Shown: positions 26,593 to 38,029, counted from the stretch's first letter. The stretch: 64,000 nt of DNA from Demequinaceae bacterium (GCA_016933155.1 JAFGBM010000007.1:124001-188000), one strand, 5' to 3'. The notes: generated from the sequence alone by a model not told the origin. Numbers and translations are program-made.

Positions 26593-27786
26593 CTACTTGT
26601 CCTCCAAGACGGATAGGCCGGGCAGGACCTTGCCCTCCAGCAACTCGAGGCTGGCCCCGCCGCCGGTGGAGATGTGGCTGAACTTCGACTCGTCGAATCC
26701 GAGGAGGCGAACGGCGGCGGCCGAGTCTCCCCCACCGACGACCGAGAATCCGTTGGAATCGATCATGGCCTGGGCGATAGCGCGAGTTCCGGCAGAGAAG
26801 GCGTCCCACTCGGACACCCCCACGGGGCCATTCCAGACGATCGTCTTGGCGTCGAGGATCTTCTCGGCGAAGGCCTTCCTGGATTCCGGACCGATGTCGA
26901 GCCCCATCTTGTCGGCGGGAATCGCATCGGCGGAAACGATCGAAGTCGGAGAGTCTGCGGCGAAGGCCTCCGCCACGACGATATCCGTCGGCAGGACGAT
27001 CTCGACTCCGCTCTTCTCAGCCGTCTCGATGTAGCCCCTGACGGCATCGATCTGATCGGCCTCCAACAGGGACGTTCCCACCTCGAAGCCCTTGGCCGCA
27101 AGGAACGTGTAGGCCATTCCTCCTCCGACGAGGATCCGGTCGGCCTTGGTGAGAAGGCTCTCAATGACCCCCAGCTTGTCGGAAACCTTGGCCCCTCCGA
27201 GGATGACGACGTAGGGACGCTCGGGGTCCTTGACGGCCTTGGAGAGCGCCTCAACCTCCTTCTGAACGAGCAGCCCGGCGGCGCCGGGAAGGAGTTGGGC
27301 GACGTCATACACCGACGCCTGCTTGCGGTGGACCACGCCGAACCCGTCGGACACGAAGGCATCCCCGAACTCGGCGAGCTCGGCCGCCAGGGCCTGGCGC
27401 TCGTCATCGACCTTCGCGGTCTCTCGGGGATCGAACCGGACATTCTCCAGCATGGCGACATCGCCGTCCTGAAGAGCCGCGACAACGGCTTTGGCCGATT
27501 CGCCGACGATGTCCTCGGCCAACGTGACAGGCACCCCCAGGAGCTCAGCGAGGCGGGCGGCCGCAGGGGCGAGGGAATATTTGGGGTCCGGCTCACCCTT
27601 AGGCCGGCCGAGGTGCGCCATCACGATGACCCTGGCGCCCTTCTCACGGAGAAGGTTGACGGTGGGGACGGAGGCGCGAACGCGGCCGTCGTCGGTGATG
27701 GTGGTTCCGTCGAGCGGGACGTTCAGGTCGGAGCGCAGGAGAACGCGCTTGCCCTTGAGGTCTCCGAGCGAGTCGATGGTCTTCAT
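26593..27786 (-). CDS. pgk: Phosphoglycerate kinase
   Basis: A 397-residue bilobal kinase that transfers phosphate from 1,3-bisphosphoglycerate to ADP. It begins [25 protein letters not shown], the Pgk signature. Also visible are [32 protein letters not shown] and the nucleotide-binding [14 protein letters not shown] with the C-terminal [16 protein letters not shown]. It lies between gap and tpiA; a hairpin separates it from gap. Confidence 0.96.
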   Translation of the reverse strand: MKTIDSLGDLKGKRVLLRSDLNVPLDGTTITDDGRVRASVPTVNLLREKGARVIVMAHLGRPKGEPDPKYSLAPAAARLAELLGVPVTLAEDIVGESAKAVVAALQDGDVAMLENVRFDPRETAKVDDERQALAAELAEFGDAFVSDGFGVVHRKQASVYDVAQLLPGAAGLLVQKEVEALSKAVKDPERPYVVILGGAKVSDKLGVIESLLTKADRILVGGGMAYTFLAAKGFEVGTSLLEADQIDAVRGYIETAEKSGVEIVLPTDIVVAEAFAADSPTSIVSADAIPADKMGLDIGPESRKAFAEKILDAKTIVWNGPVGVSEWDAFSAGTRAIAQAMIDSNGFSVVGGGDSAAAVRLLGFDESKFSHISTGGGASLELLEGKVLPGLSVLEDK

Positions 27787-27811
27787 TTCTCTCCTAGGAA
27801 GTGGTGGTCTC

Positions 27812-27857
27812 GAAAAAGAAACGCCCGCACACGCGAGGAGCGTGCACGGACGTTTCC
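27812..27857 (-). terminator. Intrinsic terminator or attenuator between gap and pgk
   Basis: On the minus strand, AAACGTCCGTGCACGC pairs with GCGTGTGCGGGCGTTT (a few mismatches) around a short loop and is followed by CTTTTTC. It lies just after the gap stop and about 25 bp before the pgk start, so it may partly uncouple pgk-tpiA from gap. Confidence 0.7.
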
Positions 27858-27867
27858 ATAGATCTCG

Positions 27868-28980
<1,113 letters not shown>

Positions 28981-29039
28981 CTACTACGAATACGGTCGGC
29001 TCTTCTCGTGACGAAGGTCCCCGGACGGTGCTCTAGCGT

Positions 29040-30020
29040 CTAGAGGTCGAGCATGTCCGCGCCGAGCACGGATTCGGTGTCGGGGAGGCCCAACTCCTCC
29101 GCGCGCTTGTCGGCGGTCGCCAGAAGGCGCCTGATGCGGCCTGCGATGGCATCCTTGGTCAGGGGCGGATGGGCGAACGCCCCGAGTTCCTCAAGCGAGG
29201 CCTCCCGATGATTGAGACGCAGCTCCCCCGCTTCCCGTAGGTGGCCGGGAATGTCATCGCCGAGGATCTCGAAGGCTCGTGCGACCCTGGCTCCCGCCGC
29301 GACCGCGGCCCTCGCGCTCCTCCGGAGGTTGGCGTCATCGAAGTTGGCGAGCCTGTTGGCCGTGCCCCGGACTTCTCGCCGGGTCCGTTTCTCTTCCCAT
29401 TCGAGGACCGAATCGTGCGCCCCCAGTCGGGTCAGGAGCGCACTGATCGCGTCGCCGTCCCGAATGACGACGCGGTCGACCCCCCTGACTTCCCGGGACT
29501 TGGCGGAGATGCCCAGACGCCTCGCGGCCCCGACGAGGGCGAGAGCCGCCTCCGGCCCCGGAGAGGTGACCTCGAGGGCCGAGGACCGCCCGGGCTCTGT
29601 CAGGGAGCCGTGGGCGAGGAAGGCTCCCCTCCAGGCCGAGACGGTGTCCTCGATCGTCCCCCCGACGACCTGAGGCGGAAGGCCCCGGACGGGGCGGCCC
29701 CTATGGTCGAGGAGGCCTGTTTGCCTCGCGAGCGATTCGCCCTCCTTGACCACCCGGACAACGTAGCGGTTGCCCTTCTTGAGGGCGCCTCCGGATACAA
29801 CGATGATCTCGGACGGGTGTCCGTAGGTCTCTTGGAGGTACATCCGCAAGCGTCGGGCACCGGCAGCTGTGTCGAGTTCCGCCTCGATAACGATTCGGCC
29901 GGAGACGATGTGAAGACCCCCCGCAAATCGGAGCATCGTGGCGACTTCGGCCTTGCGACACGAGATCTTCTCGACATTGACGCGAGCCAACTCATCCTTC
30001 ACCATCGCCGTCAGCGCCAT
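29040..30020 (-). CDS. whiA: DNA-binding protein WhiA
   Basis: A 326-residue regulator with an N-terminal LAGLIDADG-like domain ([31 protein letters not shown], and [14 protein letters not shown]) and a C-terminal helix-turn-helix region ([38 protein letters not shown]). In Streptomyces it controls sporulation with WhiB; it is also widespread in non-sporulating Gram-positives, where its role is in growth and division. It keeps the invariant uvrC-rapZ-yvcK-whiA neighbourhood. AGGA lies 7 nt before the ATG. Confidence 0.95.
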   Translation of the reverse strand: MALTAMVKDELARVNVEKISCRKAEVATMLRFAGGLHIVSGRIVIEAELDTAAGARRLRMYLQETYGHPSEIIVVSGGALKKGNRYVVRVVKEGESLARQTGLLDHRGRPVRGLPPQVVGGTIEDTVSAWRGAFLAHGSLTEPGRSSALEVTSPGPEAALALVGAARRLGISAKSREVRGVDRVVIRDGDAISALLTRLGAHDSVLEWEEKRTRREVRGTANRLANFDDANLRRSARAAVAAGARVARAFEILGDDIPGHLREAGELRLNHREASLEELGAFAHPPLTKDAIAGRIRRLLATADKRAEELGLPDTESVLGADMLDL

Positions 30021-30050
30021 GGGGCTATCCTGCCACGTCTTCCCCCCGCC

Positions 30051-30986
30051 CTATCCTCCCAGGATCAAGGAGAAAGCCTTTCGGAAGGCATCCGTGAGGG
30101 CCTCGGTATCATGGCGATCGACCGTTCCCTCCCTCCGCAACTCCCTGACGATTGGCCGCGCTCCCCAATCCTCGATGAGGGGAAGGAGGCCGGCCTCATC
30201 GGCATGGGCTTCGTCGACGATGACGACGGCCGGTATGAAGCCTGGGGCCATGCGTCGAAGAGCCCTGACGTCGTCGATCCTGCCCATGCCGATCGTCTCG
30301 TCGTCCTCGTGGGCAATGTTGAGGGATAGGACGCTCCTGGGGCCTGCGGGAACGAGTTCTGCCGCCACAGGCTCCACGAGGAAGTGGGGAAGGACCGAGG
30401 AATACCAACTCCCCGGGCCATGGACGACGACATCGGCCTCACGGATCGCGGCGAGGGTCTCTTCCGGAACCTTGGGTGAGACAGGATCGAGCCAGACTCT
30501 TGAGATCCTGCCGGGGGCCGTTGCGACGGCCACCTGTCCCACCACTGTCCGAATCCCGTCCTCGAACTCGACGTCGGCGCTGATTTTCAGGGCTTCGCTG
30601 GCCAGGGGGAGGACCCTGCCCTCCGCTCGAAGGAGTCGAGCGACCCAGTCGAGCCCCTCGATGACGTCCCCCGTGCGGCTCCATAGGCCAGCGATCAGAA
30701 GGTTCCCCAAGGCGTGTCCGTCGAGGGGACCCTCGGTCGAGAACCGGTGTTGGAGGACATCTCGCCACAGGTGTCCCCACTCCGTCTCCTCGCAAAGCGC
30801 CGAGAGGGCCATCCGCAAATCGCCCGGGGGCGGAACGTGCAACTCGTCGCGAAGCCTTCCAGACGAACCGCCATCGTCCGATACGACGACGACGGCCGTC
30901 AGTCCCCGGGTCAAGGGTCGCAGGGCGGAGAGCGACGAGTAGAGTCCGTGTCCGCCTCCGAAAGCGGTGACCTTGGGAACGATCAT
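30051..30986 (-). CDS. yvcK: Gluconeogenesis / morphology factor YvcK (CofD-like)
   Basis: A 311-residue protein of the CofD/YvcK superfamily that in Bacillus is needed for growth on gluconeogenic carbon and for cell-wall synthesis. Visible: VTAFGGGHGLYSSL (nucleotide-sugar loop), VVVSDDGGSSGRLRDEL, PPPGDLRMAL, GHALGNLLIAGL and HGPGSWYSSVLPHFLV. The ATG at 30986 overlaps the rapZ stop (ATGA). Upstream in-frame sequence belongs to rapZ. Confidence 0.93.
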   Translation of the reverse strand: MIVPKVTAFGGGHGLYSSLSALRPLTRGLTAVVVVSDDGGSSGRLRDELHVPPPGDLRMALSALCEETEWGHLWRDVLQHRFSTEGPLDGHALGNLLIAGLWSRTGDVIEGLDWVARLLRAEGRVLPLASEALKISADVEFEDGIRTVVGQVAVATAPGRISRVWLDPVSPKVPEETLAAIREADVVVHGPGSWYSSVLPHFLVEPVAAELVPAGPRSVLSLNIAHEDDETIGMGRIDDVRALRRMAPGFIPAVVIVDEAHADEAGLLPLIEDWGARPIVRELRREGTVDRHDTEALTDAFRKAFSLILGG

Positions 30987-31909
30987 GTATCGCGAGCCAT
31001 GTCTCGGTGGCTGGTCCTGACGACAAGGCCCATGTCCTTCAGGCGCTTGACGACCTCCTCGACAATGGCGACCGAACGGTGGCGTCCGCCCGTGCATCCG
31101 ATGGCCACGGCGACGAAGTGCTTGTCGTGGGCCTGGAATCTAGAGAGGGCGACCCTCAGGAGGGATACGAAGGCATCCAAGAACTCCTCAGCTCCCTCGG
31201 AAGCGAGGACGTGGTTTCGAACCCGTTCGTCGAGACCCGTCAGGGGTCGAAGCTCGGGAATCCAGTGGGGATTGTCGAGGAACCGCACATCCGCGACGAA
31301 GTCGGCATCGACTGGGACTCCGTTTTTGAAACCGAATGAGACAACGTTGACGACGAGTTCCGCCTCGCGCCCCACGCCGACTTCGGCAATCAATCTCTCG
31401 GCGAATTCCCGGACGGAGGTCTCGCTAGTGTCGATGACGATGTCTGCCAGACTGCGTGCTTCCTCAAGGAGCGCCCTCTCCCGGCGGATTCCATCGAGCA
31501 GTGTCCCGTCGCCCTGAAGGAGATTGGGGCGCCGGATCAGTTCGAAGCGACGCACGAGGGCTTCGTCCGTAGCATCGAGGAAGATCACCCTTGGATGCAT
31601 CCCCGCTTGGACGAGGTCATCCAGGACGGCCTTCAGGTCAGAGAAGAGCCTTCCTCCACGCACGTCCGCCACGGCCGCCAGGCGTCCGTGTCCCTCACGT
31701 GCGACTACCCCGACAACCTCCGAAAGCATCGATGGAGGCAGATTGTCGACGACGTACCAGCCGAGGTCGCCGAGAACGTCGGCCGCCTTGCTCCTTCCCG
31801 CACCGGACATACCTGTGACGACGATGACCTCGGGCGCCTTCTCCATGCGGGGAATCGGGGTACGCGGAAGCCCCGAGGGGTAGGTGTCTGCCGGAGCCTC
31901 GTCGTTCAT
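30983..31909 (-). CDS. rapZ: RNase adapter / nucleotide-binding protein RapZ (YvcJ)
   Basis: A 308-residue P-loop protein. The Walker A-like GMSGAGRS spans residues 33-40, followed by NLPPSML, DVRGGRLFSDL, FLDATDEALVRRF and the C-terminal IGCTGGRHRSVAIVEEVVKRL. In E. coli RapZ guides RNase E to GlmZ; in Gram-positives the role is less defined, possibly UDP-GlcNAc sensing or competence. The ATG at 31909 overlaps the uvrC stop (ATGA). Confidence 0.93.
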   Translation of the reverse strand: MNDEAPADTYPSGLPRTPIPRMEKAPEVIVVTGMSGAGRSKAADVLGDLGWYVVDNLPPSMLSEVVGVVAREGHGRLAAVADVRGGRLFSDLKAVLDDLVQAGMHPRVIFLDATDEALVRRFELIRRPNLLQGDGTLLDGIRRERALLEEARSLADIVIDTSETSVREFAERLIAEVGVGREAELVVNVVSFGFKNGVPVDADFVADVRFLDNPHWIPELRPLTGLDERVRNHVLASEGAEEFLDAFVSLLRVALSRFQAHDKHFVAVAIGCTGGRHRSVAIVEEVVKRLKDMGLVVRTSHRDMARDT

Positions 31910-33780
31910 GGCTCCAGCATGCCATCCTCGGGATGCAGGGCGGAGAAGACGGAGCCTGCGGTGTCGTCTCCGATGCCGGCGACCAGGCTGATCTGCTCGA
32001 GCGAAGCCTGCCTCAAGCGCTCGACGGATCCGAAATGGCGGAGAAGAGCCCTGGCCCGTGTGGCCCCGACCCCTGGAATCTGGTCGAGGGCCGAAGCCGT
32101 CATCACCTTCGATCGCTTCGCCCGATGCTTCCCGATCGCAAAGCGGTGGGCTTCGTCCCTCACCCTCTGGAGAAGGAAGAGGGCCTGTGACCCACGAGGA
32201 AGGACGGCGGGGAAGGGCCGATGAGGCAGCCAGACCTCCTCCATCCTCTTCGCGAGTCCGCACACCGCTATGTCGATCCCGAGCTCCTTGAGAGCGCGCG
32301 TCGCCGCCGCGACCTGAGGCTCCCCCCCGTCGACGACGACGAGCTGAGGGGGATAGGCGAATCGGGACCTTTCACGCTCCTCAAGGGGAAGGGCAGCCTC
32401 TTTGAGGTATCGGGAGAATCTGCGGGTGATGACTTCATGCATCGCCGCGGTGTCGTCCCGGGCGTCATCGATGGTGAACTGCCGGTACTGCTTGTTTCGG
32501 GGAAGGGCATCCTCGAAGACCACCATCGAGGCGACCTGGTTCTTCCCTCCCATATGGGAGATGTCGTAGCACTCGATCCGCAAGGGGGCATCCGACAGCC
32601 CAAGCGCTTCCTGGAGCTCCCTCAGGGCAGCCGAGCGGGCGGTCAGATCGGTGGCCCTCTTCAACCGATGCCGGGCGAGTGCCTCGACCGCATTCGCCCT
32701 GGAGGTTTCTGCGAGTTCTGCCTTGCTGCCCCGTGCCGGAACCCGAACGTCGACGACGGAGCCCCGGATCCCCGTGAGCCATTCCCTGACCGCGGGCGGA
32801 GGAGCAGCGGGCACCAAGATCTCCGGGGGCACCTCCGGGGCTGCGGGTCCGGAATAGGCCTCCTGGAGAAGGAGGGAGACGATTTCGCCCGGGTCCAAGG
32901 GGGTCGGCTTGTCGATGATCCAGGCCCGCTCCCCCAAGATTCTCCCGTCCCTGACGTGAAAGACGTGCGCCCCGAACTCGTACTCGTCGTCGGCCAAGCC
33001 GATGACGTCGCACGATACCCCTGGGTCGAGCACGACGGCGTTCAGTTCCATGACCGTCGTGAGGGCATTCAGGCGGTCCCTCGCCTTCGCTGCGGCCTCG
33101 AACCGCTCCTCGCGGGATGCCGTCTCCATCGCCTCCGTAAGTTCCCTCGCCAACGGCTTCGCGTCTCCGCCGAGGACGGCGCAGACCTTGAGGACCGTCT
33201 CCCGGTGTTGCTCCTGGGAAACCCTCCCCACACAGGGGGCCGAGCACTTCTCCAGGTGGGCGAGCAGGCAGGGTTTCCCGGATCTTTGCGCCTGGGAGAA
33301 GACCGCAGTCGAGCAGGAACGCATGGGCAGCGCTGTGAGGAGAGTGTCCACCGTCCGACGGATAGCCCACACCTTGGCATACGGCCCGAAGTACCGGGTT
33401 CCCTTGCGGCGGGCACTCCTGGTGACGATGATCCTGGGAACGTCCTCATCCCAAGTGATCGCGAGGAACGGATACGACTTGTCGTCCTTGAAAGCCACGT
33501 TGAATTGCGGGTCATACTCCTTGATCCATGAGTGTTCGAGGACGAGGGCCTCCACGTCTGATCGAACGACGGACCAATCGACGGATGCCGCCGTCGTCAC
33601 CATGGCCCTGGTCCTGGGGTGGAGGGCTTGGGGGTCTTGGAAGTAGGAGTTCAGCCGGCTTCGGAGGCTTCGGGCCTTGCCGACGTAGATGACCTTTCCG
33701 CGAGGGTCTCGGAACCGATAGACACCCGGACGCGTCGGAATGCTCCGAGGCTCGGGGCGGTACGAGGCCGGATCGGTCAC
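31906..33780 (-). CDS. uvrC: Excinuclease ABC subunit C
   Basis: The 624-residue dual nuclease of nucleotide-excision repair. An N-terminal GIY-YIG domain (GVYRFRDPRGKVIYVGKARSLRSRL) makes the 3' cut. Next come a Cys-rich stretch (CSTAV to CLLAHLEKCSAPC), a UVR motif region near REERFEAAAKARDRL, an RNase H-like domain with IECYDISH for the 5' cut, and C-terminal HhH repeats (LDQIPGVGATRARALLRHFGS). A TAGGCT that includes the uvrA stop codon lies 6 nt before its GTG, so a leaderless transcript is likely in addition to read-through from uvrA. Confidence 0.96.
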   Translation of the reverse strand: MTDPASYRPEPRSIPTRPGVYRFRDPRGKVIYVGKARSLRSRLNSYFQDPQALHPRTRAMVTTAASVDWSVVRSDVEALVLEHSWIKEYDPQFNVAFKDDKSYPFLAITWDEDVPRIIVTRSARRKGTRYFGPYAKVWAIRRTVDTLLTALPMRSCSTAVFSQAQRSGKPCLLAHLEKCSAPCVGRVSQEQHRETVLKVCAVLGGDAKPLARELTEAMETASREERFEAAAKARDRLNALTTVMELNAVVLDPGVSCDVIGLADDEYEFGAHVFHVRDGRILGERAWIIDKPTPLDPGEIVSLLLQEAYSGPAAPEVPPEILVPAAPPPAVREWLTGIRGSVVDVRVPARGSKAELAETSRANAVEALARHRLKRATDLTARSAALRELQEALGLSDAPLRIECYDISHMGGKNQVASMVVFEDALPRNKQYRQFTIDDARDDTAAMHEVITRRFSRYLKEAALPLEERERSRFAYPPQLVVVDGGEPQVAAATRALKELGIDIAVCGLAKRMEEVWLPHRPFPAVLPRGSQALFLLQRVRDEAHRFAIGKHRAKRSKVMTASALDQIPGVGATRARALLRHFGSVERLRQASLEQISLVAGIGDDTAGSVFSALHPEDGMLEP

Positions 33781-33786
33781 ACCGAA

Positions 33787-33792
33787 AGCCTA
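33787..33792 (-). promoter_or_regulatory. -10-like hexamer for leaderless uvrC mRNA
   Basis: TAGGCT lies 6 nt before the uvrC GTG; its first three bases are the uvrA stop codon TAG. Confidence 0.4.
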
Positions 33793-36627
33793 CGTCGCGT
33801 GGGTGCCCGAGAGGAGTCGGGCCAGGAAGCGTCCCGTATAACTTTCCCCGTCCTTCGCAACCTCCTCAGGCGGTCCCGCTGCGACGACGAGTCCTCCGGC
33901 GTCCCCTCCCTCTGGACCGAGGTCGACGACCCAGTCCGCCGACTTGATGACGTCGAGGTTGTGTTCGATGACGATGACGGTGTTTCCTTTGTCGACGAGC
34001 CCCTGAAGGAGGCTCAGAAGCTTTCCGACATCCTCGAAGTGGAGGCCCGTCGTCGGCTCATCAAGGACGTATGCGGTCCGTCCCGTCGATCGACGCTGGA
34101 GTTCCGACGCCAACTTGACCCGTTGGGCCTCGCCCCCGGAGAGTGTGGGAGCGGGCTGTCCCATCCGGACGTATCCGAGGCCGACGTCGACAAGAGTCTT
34201 GAGGTGCCGGGAGATGGCCGGAATGGCCTCGAAGAAGTGTGCGGCTTCTTCGATCGGCATGTTCAGGACGTCCGCGACCGTCTTCCCCTTGAAATGCACC
34301 TCGAGGGTTTCCCGGTTGTACCGAGACCCGTGGCAGACCTCGCACGTCACGTAGACGTCGGGGAGGAAGTTCATCTCGATCTTGAGGGTTCCGTCCCCGT
34401 GGCAGGCCTCGCACCTGCCCCCCTTGACGTTGAAGGAGAACCGGCCGGGCCCGTATCCCCGAACCTTCGCCTCGGGGGTGTCGGAGAAGAGGGTTCGGAT
34501 CTTGTCCCACACGCCCGTATAGGTTGCGGGATTCGAGCGCGGGGTACGGCCGATCGGCCCCTGATCGACGTGGACGATCTTGTCCAGATGTTCCGTTCCG
34601 ATGATGCGGGTATGCCGTCCCGCAACCCGACGCGCGCCGTTGAGGGTGTTGGCAAGGGCGGTATACAGGATGGTGTTGATGAGCGTCGACTTTCCGGAGC
34701 CGGATACCCCGGTGACCGCGGTGAACAGCCCCAGGGGGAAGGAGACGTCGATGTCCCTGAGGTTGTGCTCCCTCGCCCCGACGATGGTCAGCCATCGCCC
34801 GTCGACCTGACGCCTCTCCTGGGGCATCGGAATGGACCTTCGTCCGGAGACGTAGGCGCCGGTGAGCGAAGCCTCGTTGTCGAGGAGGCTCGCCAAAGTC
34901 CCCGAATGGACGATCTGGCCCCCGTGCTCCCCTGCCCCCGGTCCGATGTCGACGACCCAGTCGGCTGTTCGGATGGTGTCTTCATCGTGCTCGACGACGA
35001 TCAGGGTGTTGCCGAGGTCCCGGAGCCGCGTCAGCGTCTCGATGAGCCTCCGGTTGTCCCTCTGGTGGAGGCCGATGCTCGGTTCGTCAAGGACGTACAG
35101 CACCCCCACGAGTCCGGAGCCGATCTGGGTCGCGAGACGAATGCGCTGAGCCTCTCCGCCCGACAGGGTCCCGGCAGCGCGAGCGAGCGTCAGGTAGTCA
35201 AGCCCGACGTCGAGGAGGAAGCCCAGCCTCGCGTCGATCTCCTTGAGGACCTGGACGGCGATCTGCCTGCCCCGCTCGTCGAGGTCCACCGTTTGCAGAA
35301 ACCTCCTGACGTCGCCGATGGAGAGTTCGCACAGGTCGGATATGGATTTCCGCCCGACGGTGACGGCCAGGACCTCCGGCTTGAGACGGGCCCCCTCGCA
35401 GACGGCGCAGGGGACTTCCCGCATGTAGGACTCGAGCTTCTCGCGGGAGTAGTCGGATTCGGTCTGGGAGTGCAGGCGTTCGATCCAGGAGATGACGCCC
35501 TCGAAACCGGTCGTATACGACCTCTCACGGCCGTACCGGTTCCTGAATCTGACGTGAATCCGATAGTCCTTGCCTCTAAGGACGGCCTCTTGGAAGCTCT
35601 CGCTCAGGTCCTTGAATGGGATGTCCATGGGGATGCCCATATCGTCCGCCAGGGCCTCAAGGGTCCTCCCGAAGTACTCCGATGATGTCGAGGCCCAGGG
35701 TAGGAGCGCCCCTTCGCTCAGGCTCTTCTCGGGATCGGGGACGACGAGGTCGGGATCAACCTCAAGGCGGATCCCGATGCCGGTGCACTCCGGACAGGCC
35801 CCATAGGGGGCGTTGAAGGAGAACGTCCTCGGCTCGATCTCTTCGAGGGTCAGGACGTGGTCGTTCGGGCAAGCCCGCTTCTCCGAGTATCGCCGGGGAG
35901 GTAAATCGCCGTCGACGGGGTCGATGATGACGAGCCCATCCGCCACCTTGAGGGCCGTCTCGATGGAATCCGCGACCCTCTGCCGCATGTCGTCTTGAGC
36001 GACGAGCCTGTCCACCACCACCTCGATGGTGTGCTTGAGCTTCTTCGCCAGAATGGGGGGCTCCGCAAGGGACACCGTCTCCCCGTCAACCCTGGCCCGT
36101 GAGAATCCTCGCTGCTGGAGGTCCTCGAAGAGGTCCTGATATTCCCCTTTGCGACCCCGGACGACTGGGGCGAGCACCTGGTAGCGGGTGCCCTCTGGCA
36201 GGGCCAGGACCGAGTCGACGATCTGTTCGGCCGACTGCGCCTGGACCCGCTCCCCGCACTCAGGGCAGTGCGGGGTCCCCACTCGGGCGAAGAGAAGGCG
36301 GAGATAGTCGTAGACCTCCGTGATGGTGCCGACGGTCGAACGGGGATTCCTGCTCGTGGACTTCTGGTCGATCGACACCGCGGGCGACAATCCCTCGATG
36401 AAGTCGACGTCGGGCTTGTCCATCTGACCCAGGAACTGGCGGGCGTAGGCGGACAGGGACTCGACGTATCGCCGCTGCCCCTCGGCGAAGATGGTGTCGA
36501 AGGCCAGCGAGGATTTCCCGGAGCCGCTCAAGCCGCTGAAGACGATGAGCGAGTTCCGAGGCAGGTCGAGATCCACGGACTTGAGATTGTGTTCTCGCGC
36601 CCCTCGCACACTCAGGAGGTCATTCAC
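33790..36627 (-). CDS. uvrA: Excinuclease ABC subunit A
   Basis: A 945-residue damage-recognition ATPase. Two ABC modules are visible: Walker [16 protein letters not shown] with ABC signature [20 protein letters not shown], and [15 protein letters not shown] with [19 protein letters not shown]. Zinc modules include [25 protein letters not shown], and [29 protein letters not shown]. Length is normal. The GTG at 36627 has TACCAT 6 nt upstream. It precedes uvrC with a 9-bp gap. Confidence 0.97.
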   Translation of the reverse strand: MNDLLSVRGAREHNLKSVDLDLPRNSLIVFSGLSGSGKSSLAFDTIFAEGQRRYVESLSAYARQFLGQMDKPDVDFIEGLSPAVSIDQKSTSRNPRSTVGTITEVYDYLRLLFARVGTPHCPECGERVQAQSAEQIVDSVLALPEGTRYQVLAPVVRGRKGEYQDLFEDLQQRGFSRARVDGETVSLAEPPILAKKLKHTIEVVVDRLVAQDDMRQRVADSIETALKVADGLVIIDPVDGDLPPRRYSEKRACPNDHVLTLEEIEPRTFSFNAPYGACPECTGIGIRLEVDPDLVVPDPEKSLSEGALLPWASTSSEYFGRTLEALADDMGIPMDIPFKDLSESFQEAVLRGKDYRIHVRFRNRYGRERSYTTGFEGVISWIERLHSQTESDYSREKLESYMREVPCAVCEGARLKPEVLAVTVGRKSISDLCELSIGDVRRFLQTVDLDERGRQIAVQVLKEIDARLGFLLDVGLDYLTLARAAGTLSGGEAQRIRLATQIGSGLVGVLYVLDEPSIGLHQRDNRRLIETLTRLRDLGNTLIVVEHDEDTIRTADWVVDIGPGAGEHGGQIVHSGTLASLLDNEASLTGAYVSGRRSIPMPQERRQVDGRWLTIVGAREHNLRDIDVSFPLGLFTAVTGVSGSGKSTLINTILYTALANTLNGARRVAGRHTRIIGTEHLDKIVHVDQGPIGRTPRSNPATYTGVWDKIRTLFSDTPEAKVRGYGPGRFSFNVKGGRCEACHGDGTLKIEMNFLPDVYVTCEVCHGSRYNRETLEVHFKGKTVADVLNMPIEEAAHFFEAIPAISRHLKTLVDVGLGYVRMGQPAPTLSGGEAQRVKLASELQRRSTGRTAYVLDEPTTGLHFEDVGKLLSLLQGLVDKGNTVIVIEHNLDVIKSADWVVDLGPEGGDAGGLVVAAGPPEEVAKDGESYTGRFLARLLSGTHAT

Positions 36628-36633
36628 GGGTCA

Positions 36634-36639
36634 ATGGTA
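36634..36639 (-). promoter_or_regulatory. -10-like hexamer for leaderless uvrA mRNA
   Basis: TACCAT lies 6 nt before the uvrA GTG, with no Shine-Dalgarno. No LexA box (GAAC...GTTC type) with convincing symmetry was seen, although GAACATCTGTTCG at 36657-36669 is a partial match (see findings). Confidence 0.4.
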
Positions 36640-36656
36640 CGTGCCATTCCCGATTC

Positions 36657-36669
36657 GAACATCTGTTCG
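36657..36669. promoter_or_regulatory. Possible LexA (SOS) box in the uvrA upstream region
   Basis: CGAACATCTGTTCG is a palindrome (CGAAC-ATCT-GTTCG) that matches the core of the actinobacterial/Bacillus SOS box CGAACNNNNGTTCG exactly. It lies about 30 bp upstream of the uvrA start, between uvrA and the YciI-like gene, where it would cover the -35 region of the uvrA promoter. SOS control of uvrA is known in many bacteria. Confidence 0.7.
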
Positions 36670-36724
36670 ACCGGCGTGTCTTCCCTTCCCGGTATTTCGG
36701 AGTTCCATCCCTCAGAATGGAGCC

Positions 36725-37018
36725 ATGCCCACCTACACGATCGAGTATGACTACGATGACCGAACCGAGGAACGGATGGCCGTTCGGCCCGACCACTTGG
36801 CTTACCTCAACGAACTCGTCGACGAGGGCACGATGCTCGCGTTCGGGAGGTATGACGACGATGGGGAACCCGGAGCCCTCCTCATCGTCGAGGCGGATGA
36901 CGCCGACGAGGTCGAGGAGCTGATCCGCCACGATCCCTACGTGATCGCGGGTCTGGTCCCCTCCCACCGCATCCGGAACTGGCCCGTCATCTGGGGCGCG
37001 GTCTACGCGGAGGACTAG
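36725..37018 (+). CDS. YciI-family protein
   Basis: A 97-residue alpha-beta protein of the YciI (dimeric ferredoxin-like) family. The sequence has the typical early YTIEYDYDD strand, HLAYLNELVDEGTMLAFGRYDDD and VEADDADEVEELIRHDPYVIAGLV. YciI proteins have a conserved His/Asp pair and weak lyase or hydrolase activity. No substrate can be assigned. It is divergent from uvrA and tail-to-tail with terC, sharing a CTAG at their stops. The ATG at 36725 has ATGGAG upstream. Confidence 0.8.
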   Translation: MPTYTIEYDYDDRTEERMAVRPDHLAYLNELVDEGTMLAFGRYDDDGEPGALLIVEADDADEVEELIRHDPYVIAGLVPSHRIRNWPVIWGAVYAED

Positions 37019-38016
37019 TCGTCCGGTGTGTCGTCGACGACGACCTTCCGCGCTCGATGCCTTCCTCCGATAACGCTGGCGACCGCGGTGATGGTGAGGG
37101 TGACGAGGATGAAGGACAGGGACAGTGCGATGCCGATCTCAGGAACGGATTCGACGGGCTTGCCTCCGTTGAGGAACGGCACGCTGTTCACGTGCAGGGC
37201 GTGGAAGACCAACTTGAGTCCGATAAAGGAGAGCACGATCGCCAATCCGTACGAGAGGTAGATCAGGCGCTTCAGGAGGCCATGGACGACGAAGTAGAGC
37301 TGGCGGAGGCCCATGAGGGCGAAGGCATTCGCGGCGAAGACGATGAAGGGGTCCGTCGTCAGGCCGAAGATCGCGGGAATGGAGTCGACCGCGAACAGGA
37401 CGTCTGTCGAGCCGATGGCGATCATGACCATGAGAAGCGGTGTCACGAGGCGTTTGCCCTGTTCACGAACGACGAGAGTCGTCCCGTGGTATCGCTTGGA
37501 TGAGGGCAGGATCTTCGAGATCTGACGCAGGATCCAGTTCTCCCTGTACTCTTCCTCCTCCTCGATACCGCCTCGTGCCACCCCAATGGCCGTCCACAGG
37601 AGGAAGCCTCCGAAGATGTAGAAGACCCACGTGAAGGCCGATATCAGAGCCGCTCCTGCCAGGATGAAGAGCAGTCTCAGGATGAGGGCCAGGACGATGC
37701 CGAACATGAGGACCCGCTGCCGGTAGATCCTCGGCACGGCGAATCTGGTCAGGATGATCAGGAAGACGAAAAGGTTGTCGACCGAGAGCGACTTCTCGGT
37801 GATGTATCCCGCCATGAATTCGGCCGCGCTGACCCCATCCCTCCACCAGATCATCGAGGCGCCGAAGACGATCGCGATGGCGATGTAGAAGACCGACCAC
37901 CAGGCGGCCTCCTTGAAGGAGGGTTCGTGCGATTTGCGGACCTGGTAGTAGAACTCGAACGTCATCAATCCGAGCACCAGTCCGATGGTTGCCGCCCACT
38001 CAATGGTCAGGGTCAC
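37015..38016 (-). CDS. TerC-family integral membrane protein (metal-ion exporter type)
   Basis: A 333-residue protein with about nine transmembrane segments. TerC hallmarks: YITEKSLSVDNLFVFLIIL (acidic residues in the membrane), RVLMFGIVLALILR, FGGFLLWTAIGVA, IAIGSTDVLFAVDSIPAIFGLT and FVVHGLLKRLIYLSYGLA. The family includes tellurite resistance TerC and the Alx/MeeF manganese exporters; Mn2+ export during secretion is the more likely general role. GTG 38016 has a TAGGAT 7 nt upstream. An ATG at 38025 is in frame but lacks a ribosome-binding site. The next gene upstream on the same strand is uvrB, as in other actinobacteria. Confidence 0.9.
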   Translation of the reverse strand: MTLTIEWAATIGLVLGLMTFEFYYQVRKSHEPSFKEAAWWSVFYIAIAIVFGASMIWWRDGVSAAEFMAGYITEKSLSVDNLFVFLIILTRFAVPRIYRQRVLMFGIVLALILRLLFILAGAALISAFTWVFYIFGGFLLWTAIGVARGGIEEEEEYRENWILRQISKILPSSKRYHGTTLVVREQGKRLVTPLLMVMIAIGSTDVLFAVDSIPAIFGLTTDPFIVFAANAFALMGLRQLYFVVHGLLKRLIYLSYGLAIVLSFIGLKLVFHALHVNSVPFLNGGKPVESVPEIGIALSLSFILVTLTITAVASVIGGRHRARKVVVDDTPDD

Positions 38017-38023
38017 GTCCCCC

Positions 38024-38029
38024 ATCCTA
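38024..38029 (-). promoter_or_regulatory. -10-like hexamer for leaderless terC mRNA
   Basis: TAGGAT lies 7 nt before the GTG at 38016. It would support that GTG over the ATG which overlaps the hexamer. Confidence 0.35.
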
